A stretch of 64,000 nucleotides of DNA from DATLLJ01 sp035537875 (GCA_035537875.1 DATLLJ010000108.1:47927-111926), one strand, 5' to 3'; counted from the first letter of the stretch, positions 44,348 through 56,637 are shown. A program made the numbers and translations. Notes: a model not told the origin generated them from the sequence alone.

Positions 44348-45172
44348 ATGAGTCAGTTGAAATGTGCTTCCCGTCTCGGTGTTTCCGTGGCATCTGTCCT
44401 CCTTCTCGCGCTGCTAGGTCTCGTTCTGGGCCCGGCCCGCCCGACTCAGGCGGCGCTTGTCGAGGGCAGAAAGGCGCCAGAGCTCATCGTTGGATTCGAC
44501 GATGACAATCAAGCGAACGCCTTGATTCAGGCCGGCGCTGTCGCGAATCAATCCCTCAACCGCACCGACATTCTCGACGGCGGCCCTGGCAACGACGTCA
44601 TGTTTGGATTGAACGGCAACGACGTGATGGATGGTGGTCCCGGTGACGACATCATCCTCGGCGGGCCGGACGGCGGAGCCGCGCCTGGCGGTCCCCCGAA
44701 CAGCGACATCATGTTCGGCGGACCAGGCAACGACGTGAATCTCTGGGCGCCCGGTGATGGAAGCGAGGCGTTTGTCGGAGGGCCAGGGCTCGACGCGCTC
44801 ATTTTCGGCGCGACCGATCGCGAGGCTGCTGCCGATCCGGCGACAGGTGTCCGGCTTCCAACTCTGTTCTTTGGTGTTCCAGAGTTTCCCCAAGGCATAC
44901 CCACCGCGGACGTCAGCGGTCTCGCAAACTTCTGCACGTTGGAGGCCAGCCCGTCACCCGGTTATCGGGATGTGGTGCGGTTCCGCTCGGCCGCTACGAG
45001 CAACATCATTGTCACCGTGCGGGTGAAAGACGTCGAGCAGATCTTCTGCACTGGACAGAGCGGCGCTTCCATCGCGTTCGCCGATCTGACCCTTCCATCG
45101 CCGGCTTTCCGCGTGGTGCCGCAGGCGGAGGTCGAGACCCTGAACTCCCTCGTCGCCGCGATGATCCGTTAG
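44348..45172 (+). CDS. Secreted RTX-type calcium-binding repeat protein
   Basis: The 274-residue product has a signal peptide (LVLGPARPTQAAL). It carries three or four RTX nonapeptide-like repeats at about 78-125: DGGPGNDVMFGLNGNDVMDG, GGPGDDIILGGPDG and GGPGNDVNLWAPGDG. The C-terminal domain has two cysteines (NFCTLEA, IFCTGQ). RTX repeats bind calcium and fold outside the cell. No type I secretion genes are adjacent, and the Sec signal suggests export to the periplasm. AGAGGAG precedes ATG 44348. It heads a tight cluster of four. Confidence 0.82.
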   Translation: MSQLKCASRLGVSVASVLLLALLGLVLGPARPTQAALVEGRKAPELIVGFDDDNQANALIQAGAVANQSLNRTDILDGGPGNDVMFGLNGNDVMDGGPGDDIILGGPDGGAAPGGPPNSDIMFGGPGNDVNLWAPGDGSEAFVGGPGLDALIFGATDREAAADPATGVRLPTLFFGVPEFPQGIPTADVSGLANFCTLEASPSPGYRDVVRFRSAATSNIIVTVRVKDVEQIFCTGQSGASIAFADLTLPSPAFRVVPQAEVETLNSLVAAMIR

Positions 45173-45253
45173 GCATCGGTCTCACGGGATTGGCGAGTCC
45201 ACTCGCCGCCCATTCACGAGCACCCGCAACCAATCAGAGAAGAGCTACAGGCA

Positions 45254-46135
45254 ATGTCTGTTATCGCACATCGCTCCATCGTGTTCTCAGCCGCCGCGCT
45301 GTTCACCGTGTTGACGTCGGCTGCCGCCGCACAGCAGGTGCAGTCGACTTCGGATCTGTCGCGAAGCCAACCGGTCACCAAGTCGGCCGTCCCGGCTTCC
45401 GACAGCGACGATGCGGCGCTGGTGCTCGCGGAGCCGGACTTCCGCGTTCTCAACCTGCCGTCGACACTGAGGCTTCCGCTCCACGGATCGAGCTTCCAGC
45501 TCACTCACCGGTTCAACGGCAACCTTCGTCAGGGCAGCTTCAGCGGGAATGCGAGCAATCTGTTCGGGCTCGATCAAGGAGCGGTGGTCGGCTTCGAGTA
45601 CCGGTTCGGCATCGCGCGGCATCTACAAGCCGCCGTCTATCGGACGGCGATCGACAAGACGCTCCAGATCTACGGCAAGTACGACCCCGTGCGCCAGAGC
45701 GACTCGGTCCCGGTGTCGCTGTCGGCGCTCGTCTCAGTGGAAGGTGTGGACAATTTTCAGGAGCGCTATTCGCCTGCGTTGGGTGTGGTCGTTTCACGGA
45801 TGGCGGGTGAGAGGCTCGCGGTATACGCCACGCCAATCTGGGTTCACAACACGGCCGCGATCCTGAACATCGATCGCGACACCTTCTTCGTGGGCCTCGG
45901 TGCCCGCGTGCGGGTGAGCTCCACGGTGTACCTCGTCGGAGAGGTGGCTCCCCGAGCCGGCGGCTACAGTCCTGACAAGCCCGCCTACGGGTTCGCGATC
46001 GAGAAGCGGGCCGGCGGTCACATGTTTCAACTCAATTTCAACAACGGCCAGGGAACGACGTTCGGGCAGGTCGCGCGCGGCGGCTTCGCGGACAGTCTTT
46101 ATCTCGGCTTCAACCTCGCCCGGAAATTCTTCTGA
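45254..46135 (+). CDS. DUF5777-like outer-membrane barrel protein
   Basis: The 293-residue product has a signal peptide (TSAAAAQQ), then barrel-like strands: LNLPSTLRLPLHGSSFQLTH, FNGNLRQGSFSGN, GFEYRFGIARHLQAAVYR and a last strand SLYLGFNLARKFF ending in Phe. The sequence layout matches the DUF5777 family found near cytochromes and exported proteins in Acidobacteriota and Bacteroidota. Its role in this cluster is unknown. It lies 81 bases after the RTX gene and 26 before the CHRD gene. Confidence 0.78.
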   Translation: MSVIAHRSIVFSAAALFTVLTSAAAAQQVQSTSDLSRSQPVTKSAVPASDSDDAALVLAEPDFRVLNLPSTLRLPLHGSSFQLTHRFNGNLRQGSFSGNASNLFGLDQGAVVGFEYRFGIARHLQAAVYRTAIDKTLQIYGKYDPVRQSDSVPVSLSALVSVEGVDNFQERYSPALGVVVSRMAGERLAVYATPIWVHNTAAILNIDRDTFFVGLGARVRVSSTVYLVGEVAPRAGGYSPDKPAYGFAIEKRAGGHMFQLNFNNGQGTTFGQVARGGFADSLYLGFNLARKFF

Positions 46136-46161
46136 GCGAATCCAGGAAAGGCAGAACCATC

Positions 46162-46683
46162 ATGAATCGACTCCTAGTGCTCATCGTCGGTCTCAGTGTC
46201 CTCGCAGGCGCGTGCAGCGACTCGTCCCCCTCCACCCCGGGGCAAGAGACCACCACCACGTCCACCTACACCGTGCCGCTTTCGTCGGCGAACGAGGTGC
46301 CGCCCATCACCAATGCGGATGCGGGCAGCAGCGGCACGGCGACGATTACCCTGACCGTCACGAAGGATGGGGCCGGCAGCATCACGGCTGCGACGATGAA
46401 CTTTCAGATCAGCGTGACCGGCCTTCCAGAAGGGACCACGGCGACCAAGGCGCACGTCCATAACGGCACCGCGGGCGTCAATGCCGGAGTCTACGTCGAT
46501 ACGACGCTCGCATCGGGAGAAATGACGGTCACCAACGGCAGCGGATCGATTACGAAGAACGGGATCAACGTGCCGGCAGACAAGGCCGCAGCGATCCTCA
46601 GCAACCCGGCGGCACACTACTTCAACGTCCACACGGCGCTCAATCCGGACGGGACGATGCGAGGTCAGTTTCCGGGGGCGTAG
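46162..46683 (+). CDS. CHRD-domain lipoprotein
   Basis: The 173-residue product has lipobox LAGAC (lipid cysteine at residue 18). The CHRD (chordin) domain fills the rest: YTVPLSSANEVPPITNADAG, FQISVTGLPEGTTATKAHVH, AAAILSNPAAHYFNVHTALN and PDGTMRGQF. The conserved histidines of the HVH and FNVHT strands are present. The family is secreted, of unknown biochemical role, and common in bacterial extracellular proteins. Probably co-transcribed with the barrel gene. Confidence 0.92.
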   Translation: MNRLLVLIVGLSVLAGACSDSSPSTPGQETTTTSTYTVPLSSANEVPPITNADAGSSGTATITLTVTKDGAGSITAATMNFQISVTGLPEGTTATKAHVHNGTAGVNAGVYVDTTLASGEMTVTNGSGSITKNGINVPADKAAAILSNPAAHYFNVHTALNPDGTMRGQFPGA

Positions 46684-46724
46684 AGCCCCCGTCGTTCTCC
46701 GCGTTCGACACGAAGAGTCGTTCG

Positions 46725-48032
46725 GTGAAGAAGACGATCATAGCATTCAGGGTGAGGGCCCTCGCCGGAAGGTCGACCGTCGCGGCGCTGGCCGCGCTGG
46801 CCGCCCTCGCCATTCCGGGCTCTCCGAGGGCGGCGCCCCGACCGCCACCGCCGCAAGTGGCCGGCTCGCCGGCCCTGAGCGCGGTCGTCGCAGCTCTTCG
46901 GGTGTCTCCGCAAACGTCTGAGATCAGGGCTCGCCCCGCGCTGGTGGATCGTCTTCGGCATACCCCTCGCGACTACTTTCGCTTCGTCACGCGGCCGTTC
47001 ACTCAGGCCGTCTGCGCCCAGTTTGACGACGTGCGCGGCGGCTTTCCCGACGTGAACCTGCACGGCGATGCCCACCTGGAGCAGTACGCGGTGACGAGCC
47101 TCGGCCGCGGCCTCACCGACTTCGACGAATCCGCCCGCGGACCGAGTTTCGTCGACCTCGTCCGCTTCGGAGTCTCGCTGGAGCTCGCCGCCCGCGAGAA
47201 GGATTGGCCGGGTGAAGGTCACCGCGCGTTCGGCGCCTTCCTCGGCGGCTATCGTGAAGCCTTGAGGAACCCGGACATCGACAGCCCGGCTCCTCCGGTG
47301 GTGGACCGCGCTCGCGCCGCATTCGCCGGCGACCACCGACTGGCCCTCCGTCGCGCCGACGCATTGATGGATGCCGACCCCGTGCCCGCGTCCGAAATCG
47401 AGAACGACTCGCGGGACTATGTCACCCGGATGCTCGCCGATGGGGCGGGAATGCCCTCCAGCTTCTTCGACATCAAGAAGGCGGGGCGGCTCACACTGGG
47501 AATCGGCAGCGCGCTCGACGAGAAGTATCTCTTCCGCATCGAAGGCTGGAGCTCGGAGGCCGACGACGATCAGATCCTCGAAGCCAAGCTCGTGCGGCCG
47601 CTCTCAGACGTCGATTGCGTCCGCACCGAGCAGGGCCCCGAACGGGTGCCGCTCGGCATGGCCCTCATCGCCAATGCTCCCTTCGCGTTCTCGGGGCTTT
47701 TCACGCATCGCGGCCGAACGTTCTGGGTCCACGCCTGGACCGACGACTACATCGAGCTGTCGATCGATTCCTCACTCGCCTCGCCCCAGGATCTGCGGCA
47801 GGTCGCCTACGACGTCGGGATCCAGCTCGGGAAGGCTCATCCGAAGGAGATCACGGGACAGGGCTTCCATCCGGGTCTCCGCGACATCCTGCTTCAGGCT
47901 ACGCGCACGAACGAGGCTCGGATCCGCAAGACCATCGACGAGCTGGCTGAGGCCACGGTCAGAGCCTGGATGTTCTTCCGCGAGGCGACGTCGCCGAAGC
48001 GGAGTTCGAAGGCCGCCCGATCGCGCCCGTAG
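46725..48032 (+). CDS. Exported DUF2252 (kinase-fold) protein
   Basis: GTG 46725 gives 435 residues with a signal-like N-terminus (STVAALAALAALAIPGSPRA). The DUF2252 core resembles aminoglycoside-phosphotransferase-like kinases: VNLHGDAHLEQYAV catalytic-loop and LTDFDES metal-loop motifs are intact, with FFDIKKAGRLTLGIGSALDE as a likely nucleotide loop. A kinase-like fold outside the cytoplasm is odd, since ATP should be absent there. Most DUF2252 proteins I know are cytoplasmic. It lies 42 bases after the CHRD gene. Confidence 0.85.
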   Translation: MKKTIIAFRVRALAGRSTVAALAALAALAIPGSPRAAPRPPPPQVAGSPALSAVVAALRVSPQTSEIRARPALVDRLRHTPRDYFRFVTRPFTQAVCAQFDDVRGGFPDVNLHGDAHLEQYAVTSLGRGLTDFDESARGPSFVDLVRFGVSLELAAREKDWPGEGHRAFGAFLGGYREALRNPDIDSPAPPVVDRARAAFAGDHRLALRRADALMDADPVPASEIENDSRDYVTRMLADGAGMPSSFFDIKKAGRLTLGIGSALDEKYLFRIEGWSSEADDDQILEAKLVRPLSDVDCVRTEQGPERVPLGMALIANAPFAFSGLFTHRGRTFWVHAWTDDYIELSIDSSLASPQDLRQVAYDVGIQLGKAHPKEITGQGFHPGLRDILLQATRTNEARIRKTIDELAEATVRAWMFFREATSPKRSSKAARSRP

Positions 48033-48103
48033 TGATCCAGGCAAGAGTCGGCTCCTCACACGAAGAGGACAACCCGCGGCGGTGAGCTCCGAGCGGCGTC
48101 CGG

Positions 48104-48179
48104 CTTGTACGGGCGTCGTACGAGTCCTGTGCGTGTGTTGTCGGTGGCCGCCGCCTCGCTCGCACGACACACTGGCCAC
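48104..48179 (+). promoter_or_regulatory. Palindromic upstream element, copy B
   Basis: CTTGTACG-GGCGT-CGTACGAG (48104-48124) is a near-perfect dyad (7 of 8 pairs). The stretch 48107-48185 aligns with 44088-44166 and ends in the same CACATGGCA at the epimerase start. It lies 71 bases after the DUF2252 stop, so the epimerase-sigma pair likely has its own promoter here. Confidence 0.75.
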
Positions 48180-49115
48180 ATGGCAATCGGAGCGACGTCG
48201 TTTGTTACCGGAGCGGCCGGATTCATCGGTTCAGAGCTGGTCAAGGTTCTCGTGGCCCGTCGCTATCGCGTATTGGGTCTCACGGACTCCGTGGAGGGAG
48301 CCGAGCGCGTGCGCCGGGCCGGAGCGGTGCCCGTCATGGGAGACCTGCTCGAGCCGGGTCCGTGGCAGGACGAAGCCGCCGCTGACTGGGTTTTTCATCT
48401 TCCGCCCGAGGCCGCGTACGCGCGGCGCGTGAGTCGGCGACGCGCGGCAGCCATCACGCGCGCGCGGGTGTTGATGGATATGCACCTGCTCGATGCCGTG
48501 GCTGCAGGCGCGACGCGGCGGATTGTGTACGTCGCGGACACGAGTTGTTACGGCGCGACAGGTCCGCGTCCCATCACTGAGGACACGCCGATGCAGCCCT
48601 CCGCCTGGGGCCGCTGCCTCACACCCGCCCTCGAGCGCCTCGAGGGTTACATCGTCGCCGGGCACCCCATCGTTACCGCGTTCCCCGGGTGGGTCTACGG
48701 CAACGGCGGATGGTTCCGTGAACGCGTCATCGAGCCCGTCATGGCTGGCCGCCGCGTGCTGTTGTTTGGAAAAACCGGGCCGTGGCTCTCACCGGTTCAT
48801 GTCGAGGACTGTGCCCGTGCGCTCGTGCATCTCGCCGAGCACGGTGAACCGAGCGGCCGGTATTTCGTTGTCGATGGCGCTCCCATCCGACTGCGGCAGT
48901 TCGCGGGAGTATTCGCCGGTCTCGCGAACCGTCCGCTGCGCGTCTTTCGGGTGCCGGCCGTGGCCACTCGATTCGTCGCGGGTCCGGTTCTGGCCGACCA
49001 CTTCACGGCCGATGCCGTGTTCGCCAACATCCGGCTTCGCGGACTCGGCTTCCGCTTTCTGTATCCCACGCTCGATCAGGGACTCCAGCAAGTCCTGGGA
49101 GCCCTCCATGAGTAA
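48180..49115 (+). CDS. NAD(P)-binding epimerase/dehydratase-like protein lacking the YxxxK pair
   Basis: The 311-residue product has an extended-SDR N-terminus FVTGAAGFIGSELVKVL (GxxGxxG) with the DTSCYGATGP strand carrying a Ser/Thr. At the active site the expected Y-x3-K reads W-G-R-C-L in PSAWGRCLTPALERLEGY, so both catalytic residues are lost. C-terminal VHVEDCARALVHLAEHGEPS is normal. It may bind nucleotide without catalysis, perhaps as a redox sensor. ATG 48180 abuts copy B. Its 3' end overlaps the sigma gene by 8 bases. Confidence 0.85.
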   Translation: MAIGATSFVTGAAGFIGSELVKVLVARRYRVLGLTDSVEGAERVRRAGAVPVMGDLLEPGPWQDEAAADWVFHLPPEAAYARRVSRRRAAAITRARVLMDMHLLDAVAAGATRRIVYVADTSCYGATGPRPITEDTPMQPSAWGRCLTPALERLEGYIVAGHPIVTAFPGWVYGNGGWFRERVIEPVMAGRRVLLFGKTGPWLSPVHVEDCARALVHLAEHGEPSGRYFVVDGAPIRLRQFAGVFAGLANRPLRVFRVPAVATRFVAGPVLADHFTADAVFANIRLRGLGFRFLYPTLDQGLQQVLGALHE

Positions 49116-49707
49116 CAGACGCGATCGACCGTTCACGGCCATTGGAAGTGGAGAGAGCTTCGAGGTGGTCGTTCTTCCGCATCTCGATGCCGGCTATCGG
49201 CTGGCGCGCTGGCTGATGCGGGACGAACACGATGCGGAAGATGTGGTGCAGGAGGCGTCCCTCCGAGCCTTGCGATATTTCCGAACGTTTGTCGGCGGCG
49301 ATGGGCGTGCCTGGTTCCTCCGAATCGTTCGCAACACCTGTTACGGCTGGCGCCGCCCCGACGACGAGGCACTGACCGACCCGTTCGATGAAGAGCAGCA
49401 CAGCAGCTCCCGACCACAGTCTGATCCGGAGACGTTACTGCTCCAGACCGATGATGCCATGTCGATCGCGCTGGCAATGAGCAGGTTGCCGGATCGTCTT
49501 CATCAAGTGCTCGTGCTCCGCGAACTCGAGGGTCTCTCGTACCGAGAGCTGGCGGAGGTCACAGGAATCCCCATCGGAACCGTGATGTCGAGATTGTCGC
49601 GCGCCCGTGAAGCGCTCCGCAGCGCGCTGGGCAACGAGCCGAAACCGCCGAACACTTCCTCGAGGTCATGTTCTCGAGAACAGGAGACCGACCTGGTACT
49701 GGCGTGA
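49108..49707 (+). CDS. ECF-type RNA polymerase sigma factor
   Basis: From ATG 49108 the product has 199 residues. Region 2 is HDAEDVVQEASLRALRYFRT and region 4 is LSYRELAEVTGIPIGTVMSR then LSRAREALRSALG. It overlaps the epimerase by 8 bases. No anti-sigma gene follows, and no zinc-finger domain is encoded nearby, so control may come from the coupled epimerase-like protein (inference). The C-terminal 20 residues are Ser-rich. Confidence 0.92.
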   Translation: MSNRRDRPFTAIGSGESFEVVVLPHLDAGYRLARWLMRDEHDAEDVVQEASLRALRYFRTFVGGDGRAWFLRIVRNTCYGWRRPDDEALTDPFDEEQHSSSRPQSDPETLLLQTDDAMSIALAMSRLPDRLHQVLVLRELEGLSYRELAEVTGIPIGTVMSRLSRAREALRSALGNEPKPPNTSSRSCSREQETDLVLA

Positions 49708-49734
49708 ACTACAATCGCTGCCAGGTGTGACAGA

Positions 49735-49874
49735 ATGCCGTCAATGAATCCGGCGCTGCTGTCGGATGCGCGGATTCTCGCCGCCTACCTGATCTTCCTC
49801 GCTTCCGAGCCGGTTTGCCCGTGACCGTCGCGACGCTGGTACTCGGATCCGCGTGGTTATGGGTCTCTGGGTAG
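49735..49874 (+). pseudogene. Possible internally deleted membrane-permease remnant
   Basis: The frame from ATG 49735 reads ARILAAYLIFLAS and stops. A shifted frame then reads GLPVTVATLVLGSAWLWVSG and TAG. Both resemble the first and last membrane helices of an SLC13/ArsB-type permease with the middle deleted. The evidence is short and hydrophobic, so chance is possible. Confidence 0.3.
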
Positions 49875-49926
49875 CCGTCTCACAACTTGGCTGCGCCTGG
49901 CCGTTCGGCAGCGTGAACGACCGCGC

Positions 49927-50412
49927 TCAGTCGCGGACGCGGAGCATTCCAAGCACCTCGAAGGCGTTGGCCTGATGGGCGCGGAAGAAGTCCACGTTGT
50001 CGGCCGGCGCACCGGCGCGCGCGCCGGCGATGACGCCCGCATCGATGAAGCCGACGGCCAAACGGGCGGCGACGAGGACGAGCGCGAACTTCGCGTACTC
50101 AGGCGCGCTCAGCTTCGCGGTCCGCAGGGCGGCGGCGAGCCTGGGGTCAGCCTCCAGGCGGGCCGCTAGGGCGGACGCCTCGACGACCACGTCCCCCGAC
50201 AGCGCGATCTCCTTCGTGAACAGCGGGGCCTCGTCGAAGCGCGGATCGGCCCGCGTCACCGCCTCGATAAGGCGACTGGCCTCGACGAACCGCTTGAACA
50301 CCGGTTCGGTCAGTCGGTATTCCGCAATCTCGTACGCGTCTGCAGCAGATTGGGAGGCATACGACACAGCCGGCACGACGACGAGAAGCACGACAGCGAG
50401 GATCGCGCGCAT
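49927..50412 (-). CDS. Small exported helical protein
   Basis: From ATG 50412 the product has 161 residues: signal MRAILAVVLLVVVPAVSYAS, then a helical body with YRLTEPVFKRFVEASRLIEA and PEYAKFALVLVAARLAVGFI, ending FRAHQANAFEVLGMLRVRD. It is all alpha in appearance. It follows the ClC gene by 14 bases and may share its transcript. I do not recognise the family. Confidence 0.68.
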   Translation of the reverse strand: MRAILAVVLLVVVPAVSYASQSAADAYEIAEYRLTEPVFKRFVEASRLIEAVTRADPRFDEAPLFTKEIALSGDVVVEASALAARLEADPRLAAALRTAKLSAPEYAKFALVLVAARLAVGFIDAGVIAGARAGAPADNVDFFRAHQANAFEVLGMLRVRD

Positions 50413-50426
50413 ATTCGAGTACGACG

Positions 50427-51725
50427 CTATTCTGACACGTTGTGCCGCGTCGACTTCAACCGCCGTCCCTCGAGCGTAAGGTCCCAACCCAATCCGCGAC
50501 GACGAAGTTCTGCCTCGTACACAGATTCACTCCCGAAGCCTCTCGAAACAGAAGTGGATACGACAGTTGCCAACAGCAGCGGCAGGACAATGAGATAGTC
50601 ACCCGACAGCTCAAAGATCATGACTGCCGCGGTCAGCGGCGCGTGAATGCTGGCGGCCGTCGTCGCGGCCATTCCGACCAAGGCGTAGCTGCCGGCGCTG
50701 GCCGGAGATCCGATGAGATGCGACCAAGACGTCCCGAGCGCCGCACCCACGAGCAACATAGGTGTAAAGATCCCACCGGGCACGCCCGAGGCAACTGAGG
50801 CGCTCGTGGCGATCACTTTAACGGCGAGGAGGACGACAACGGCGCTCACGATCGCCGGTCCATCAAGCATCGCGTTCAGTGGCTCGTAGCCATTTCCTGC
50901 AACAGCGGGCAGCCAGACCGCGATCGCGCCGACGAGGGCGCCTCCAATCATCGCCCGAAGCGGTTGGGGGGTTGGATGACGATCGAACCACGCCTCGAAC
51001 AAGGACAGGATTCTCTTGAACCCGACCGCAGCCACCGCTGCGGCGAAGCCGAGTGCGGCGAACGACACCAGCTCCACGTTTGACTGCAAGCCAAACGCGC
51101 GCTGACCGTAAATGGGGCCGACGCCAACGATCACCCGCGTCATGGCGGTTGCGATGATGGTTGCACCCATGGCTGGCAGCAACAGCTCCGGGGCGGCGAT
51201 GCCCACGATCGTCTCGAGCACGAACAACACCGCCGCAAACGGCGTGTTGTACGCCGCCGCGAACCCCGCTGCCGTACCGGCCGCCACCAGCACGCGCGTG
51301 TGGGCCAGTGATGTGACCAACTTGCGCGCGATCGCCGCGCCGAGTGCACCGCCGAACTCGATCAGCGGTCCCTCGCGACCGATCGACATCCCTCCCCCGA
51401 TCGCTACCCAGGAGCTTGCCACTCGAGACGTCGTTGTCATGAGGGACAGCTGGACATTGCCGAGAGCGACGGCTTCCATGACATTGCTGACACCTTGCGT
51501 GGGCCCTGCGCGCAGACGCGCGACGAGACCAGCCATCGCGGCCGCTGCCAGTGGCGCACCAAACCTCAACCACGGTTGAAGGCCGGTCATCGCATCGACG
51601 ACGTTGTCCGCCTGATAGAGGCTTCGGTACAGCGCGGTCAATGAGGTACGGAACGCCACGGCGAACGTGGCGGCGCCGACGGCTACGAGAACCAGACCGA
51701 GGAAGAAGCGCAGCCGGTCAGTCAC
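50427..51725 (-). CDS. ClC-family chloride channel or antiporter
   Basis: The 432-residue membrane protein carries GREGPLIEFGGALGAAIARK, where the Glu is the gating glutamate, and the later pore loop GGIFTPMLLVGAALG. The usual GSGIP selectivity motif reads GPTQGV, a weaker match. Both helical repeats are present. No C-terminal CBS domains. It should exchange or conduct chloride or a like anion (fluoride excluded by sequence type). It lies in the leftward cluster downstream of DUF302. Confidence 0.9.
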   Translation of the reverse strand: MTDRLRFFLGLVLVAVGAATFAVAFRTSLTALYRSLYQADNVVDAMTGLQPWLRFGAPLAAAAMAGLVARLRAGPTQGVSNVMEAVALGNVQLSLMTTTSRVASSWVAIGGGMSIGREGPLIEFGGALGAAIARKLVTSLAHTRVLVAAGTAAGFAAAYNTPFAAVLFVLETIVGIAAPELLLPAMGATIIATAMTRVIVGVGPIYGQRAFGLQSNVELVSFAALGFAAAVAAVGFKRILSLFEAWFDRHPTPQPLRAMIGGALVGAIAVWLPAVAGNGYEPLNAMLDGPAIVSAVVVLLAVKVIATSASVASGVPGGIFTPMLLVGAALGTSWSHLIGSPASAGSYALVGMAATTAASIHAPLTAAVMIFELSGDYLIVLPLLLATVVSTSVSRGFGSESVYEAELRRRGLGWDLTLEGRRLKSTRHNVSE

Positions 51726-51796
51726 TTCGGGCCTCAGAGTGCCGATCGCGGAGCTGGGAAGCGCACGCAGCAGTCATCAAGCGCAGGCGCTCGCGG

Positions 51797-52213
51797 CTAC
51801 TCAGAGACCGCCGTTTCAAGCGAGGCGAGCGCCCTGCGCAGACGTTGGTCCGCTTCCTTTGCCACCTCATGCAGTTCGGGATTGGCGCCGACGATCCCGA
51901 GGGCCACGAGTGGCGCCATGGCCGCCACCACGCTCAGTTTGTCGGCCGCTTCATAAACGATGACGTTGCACGGCAACAGCAGGCCGATCGCGAGCTCGGC
52001 ATGCAGGGCGCGGTCGGCCAGCACCGGATTGCAGGCACCGAGAATTACGTATTTGCGGAAATCGCGATCCAGCTTTGCCTTGAGCGTCTGCTTCACGTCG
52101 ATGCTGGTCAGCACGCCGAAGCCTTCAGCCTTCAGAGCGGCTGAAATTCGTTCCACCGCGGTCTCGAACGAGACCGGTAGCATGACGCTCAGTCCATATG
52201 CGCTTTCTTCCAT
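51797..52213 (-). CDS. DUF302 domain protein
   Basis: The 138-residue cytoplasmic protein reads YGLSVMLPVSFETAVERISA, GFGVLTSIDVKQTLKAKL, YVILGACNPVLADRALHAEL and LLLPCNVIVYEAADKLSVV. The two invariant cysteines (GACNP and LPCNVIVYE) are the DUF302 signature. The family is linked with metal or redox processes and is often next to efflux systems, as here, though its biochemical role is not established. Confidence 0.93.
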   Translation of the reverse strand: MEESAYGLSVMLPVSFETAVERISAALKAEGFGVLTSIDVKQTLKAKLDRDFRKYVILGACNPVLADRALHAELAIGLLLPCNVIVYEAADKLSVVAAMAPLVALGIVGANPELHEVAKEADQRLRRALASLETAVSE

Positions 52214-52280
52214 GGTTCGGCTCCTTCGCCTACGTAATTGTCGACTCTACCCGGAATCACGTGGAGCAACGGTCGGGCGA

Positions 52281-55471
<3,191 letters not shown>

Positions 55472-55472
<1 letters not shown>

Positions 55473-56632
55473 CAGCGACCTCTCGCCTTGACGCGCCGAC
55501 CGTCCGTCAACGTCGGCGGCGCGGACACGATCACCACCTCTCCGTCAGACAGACCGGCCAGCACCTCGGTGCCGGAGACGTTGACGAGGCGCACGCGCGC
55601 CACGTCCTTTTCGACGACGAAGACCGACGTGACCTGGCCGCGGCGCATGAGGGCGTCGGCCGGGACCGTCAGCGCGCGCCGCGCACGGGAGGCAAAGCGT
55701 GCCCGGCCGAATAGGCCAGAGCGCAAGCCGCCATGGGCGGGCAGCGCGATCTTGACGAGAAACGCCCGCGCGTCCGCGTCCACGGCGCGACTGACCTCGG
55801 TCACGTTGCCGCTCTCCACTCTCGGGACGCCGTCCGGGCCTGTGTCGAGAGAGACCGACACGGTCGCGCCTGGGGCAATCTGTCCGATTCGCGATTCATC
55901 GACGCGGACGTCGAGCCGGAAGCCGCGCGTGTCCTCGATGCGCATCAGCGGCGTCCCGGGTGCCGCCATGTTGCCCGGCTCGACCATCTTTTCCGTCACC
56001 ACGCCGTCGAACGGCGCGGCAATGCTCGAGAAAGTCTCGGTCGTATCGGCGGCCTCGCTGGCGGCGCGTGCGCTCTCCAGGCCGGAGATGGCGGCCTGTG
56101 CCCGCGCCGCCGCGCCTGCGGCCCGCGCTTCCGCTGCACGCAACGCCGCCGTGGCCGCGTCGAGCTCCTGTAACGTGGCCGAGCGCTTCGCATGGAGGCC
56201 CGCGATACGGGCATGGGTTGAATGGGCCAGCGCGAGGGCGGCCTCGGCTGCCTCCCGCTCGGCGGCGGCGGCGACGACATCCTGATCGGCCGAGGCGCCC
56301 TGCGCCCGTGCTCGGCGTGCCTGGGCGGCAAGGTCGCGTCCGTCGAGCACGATGAGCACCTGCCCGGCGCGGACGCGCTCGCCCGGCACAGCACGGACCT
56401 CTCGGACTGGTGCGAGGATCCGAGCCATGAGCGTGGCCGTTGTTTGCGCCTGGACCACACCGCCCGCCTCGAACGTGTCCGCGACGTCGGCTATGGCGAC
56501 GGTGGCGACGGTGACGGCAATCGGGTCCGCCGGCTCCGCGGGTGCGGTCTTCGTGCCGCGGGAACAGGCGGGCAGGGTCAGGCCGGCGAGCAGGGCGACG
56601 CCTGCCAGGATCGCGGGTGTTCGCATCGTCAT
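55472..56632 (-). CDS. RND membrane-fusion lipoprotein
   Basis: The 386-residue product has lipobox LTLPAC near residue 23. It has the barrel-sandwich and hairpin order of HlyD/AcrA-type adaptors: lipoyl halves (AVPGERVRAGQVLIVLDGRD and later AAPFDGVVTEKMVEPGNMAA), and an Ala-rich coiled-coil hairpin of about 115 residues between them. C-terminal beta-barrel and membrane-proximal domains follow. It bridges RND pump and TolC. Confidence 0.94.
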
Positions 56633-56637
56633 ATCTC

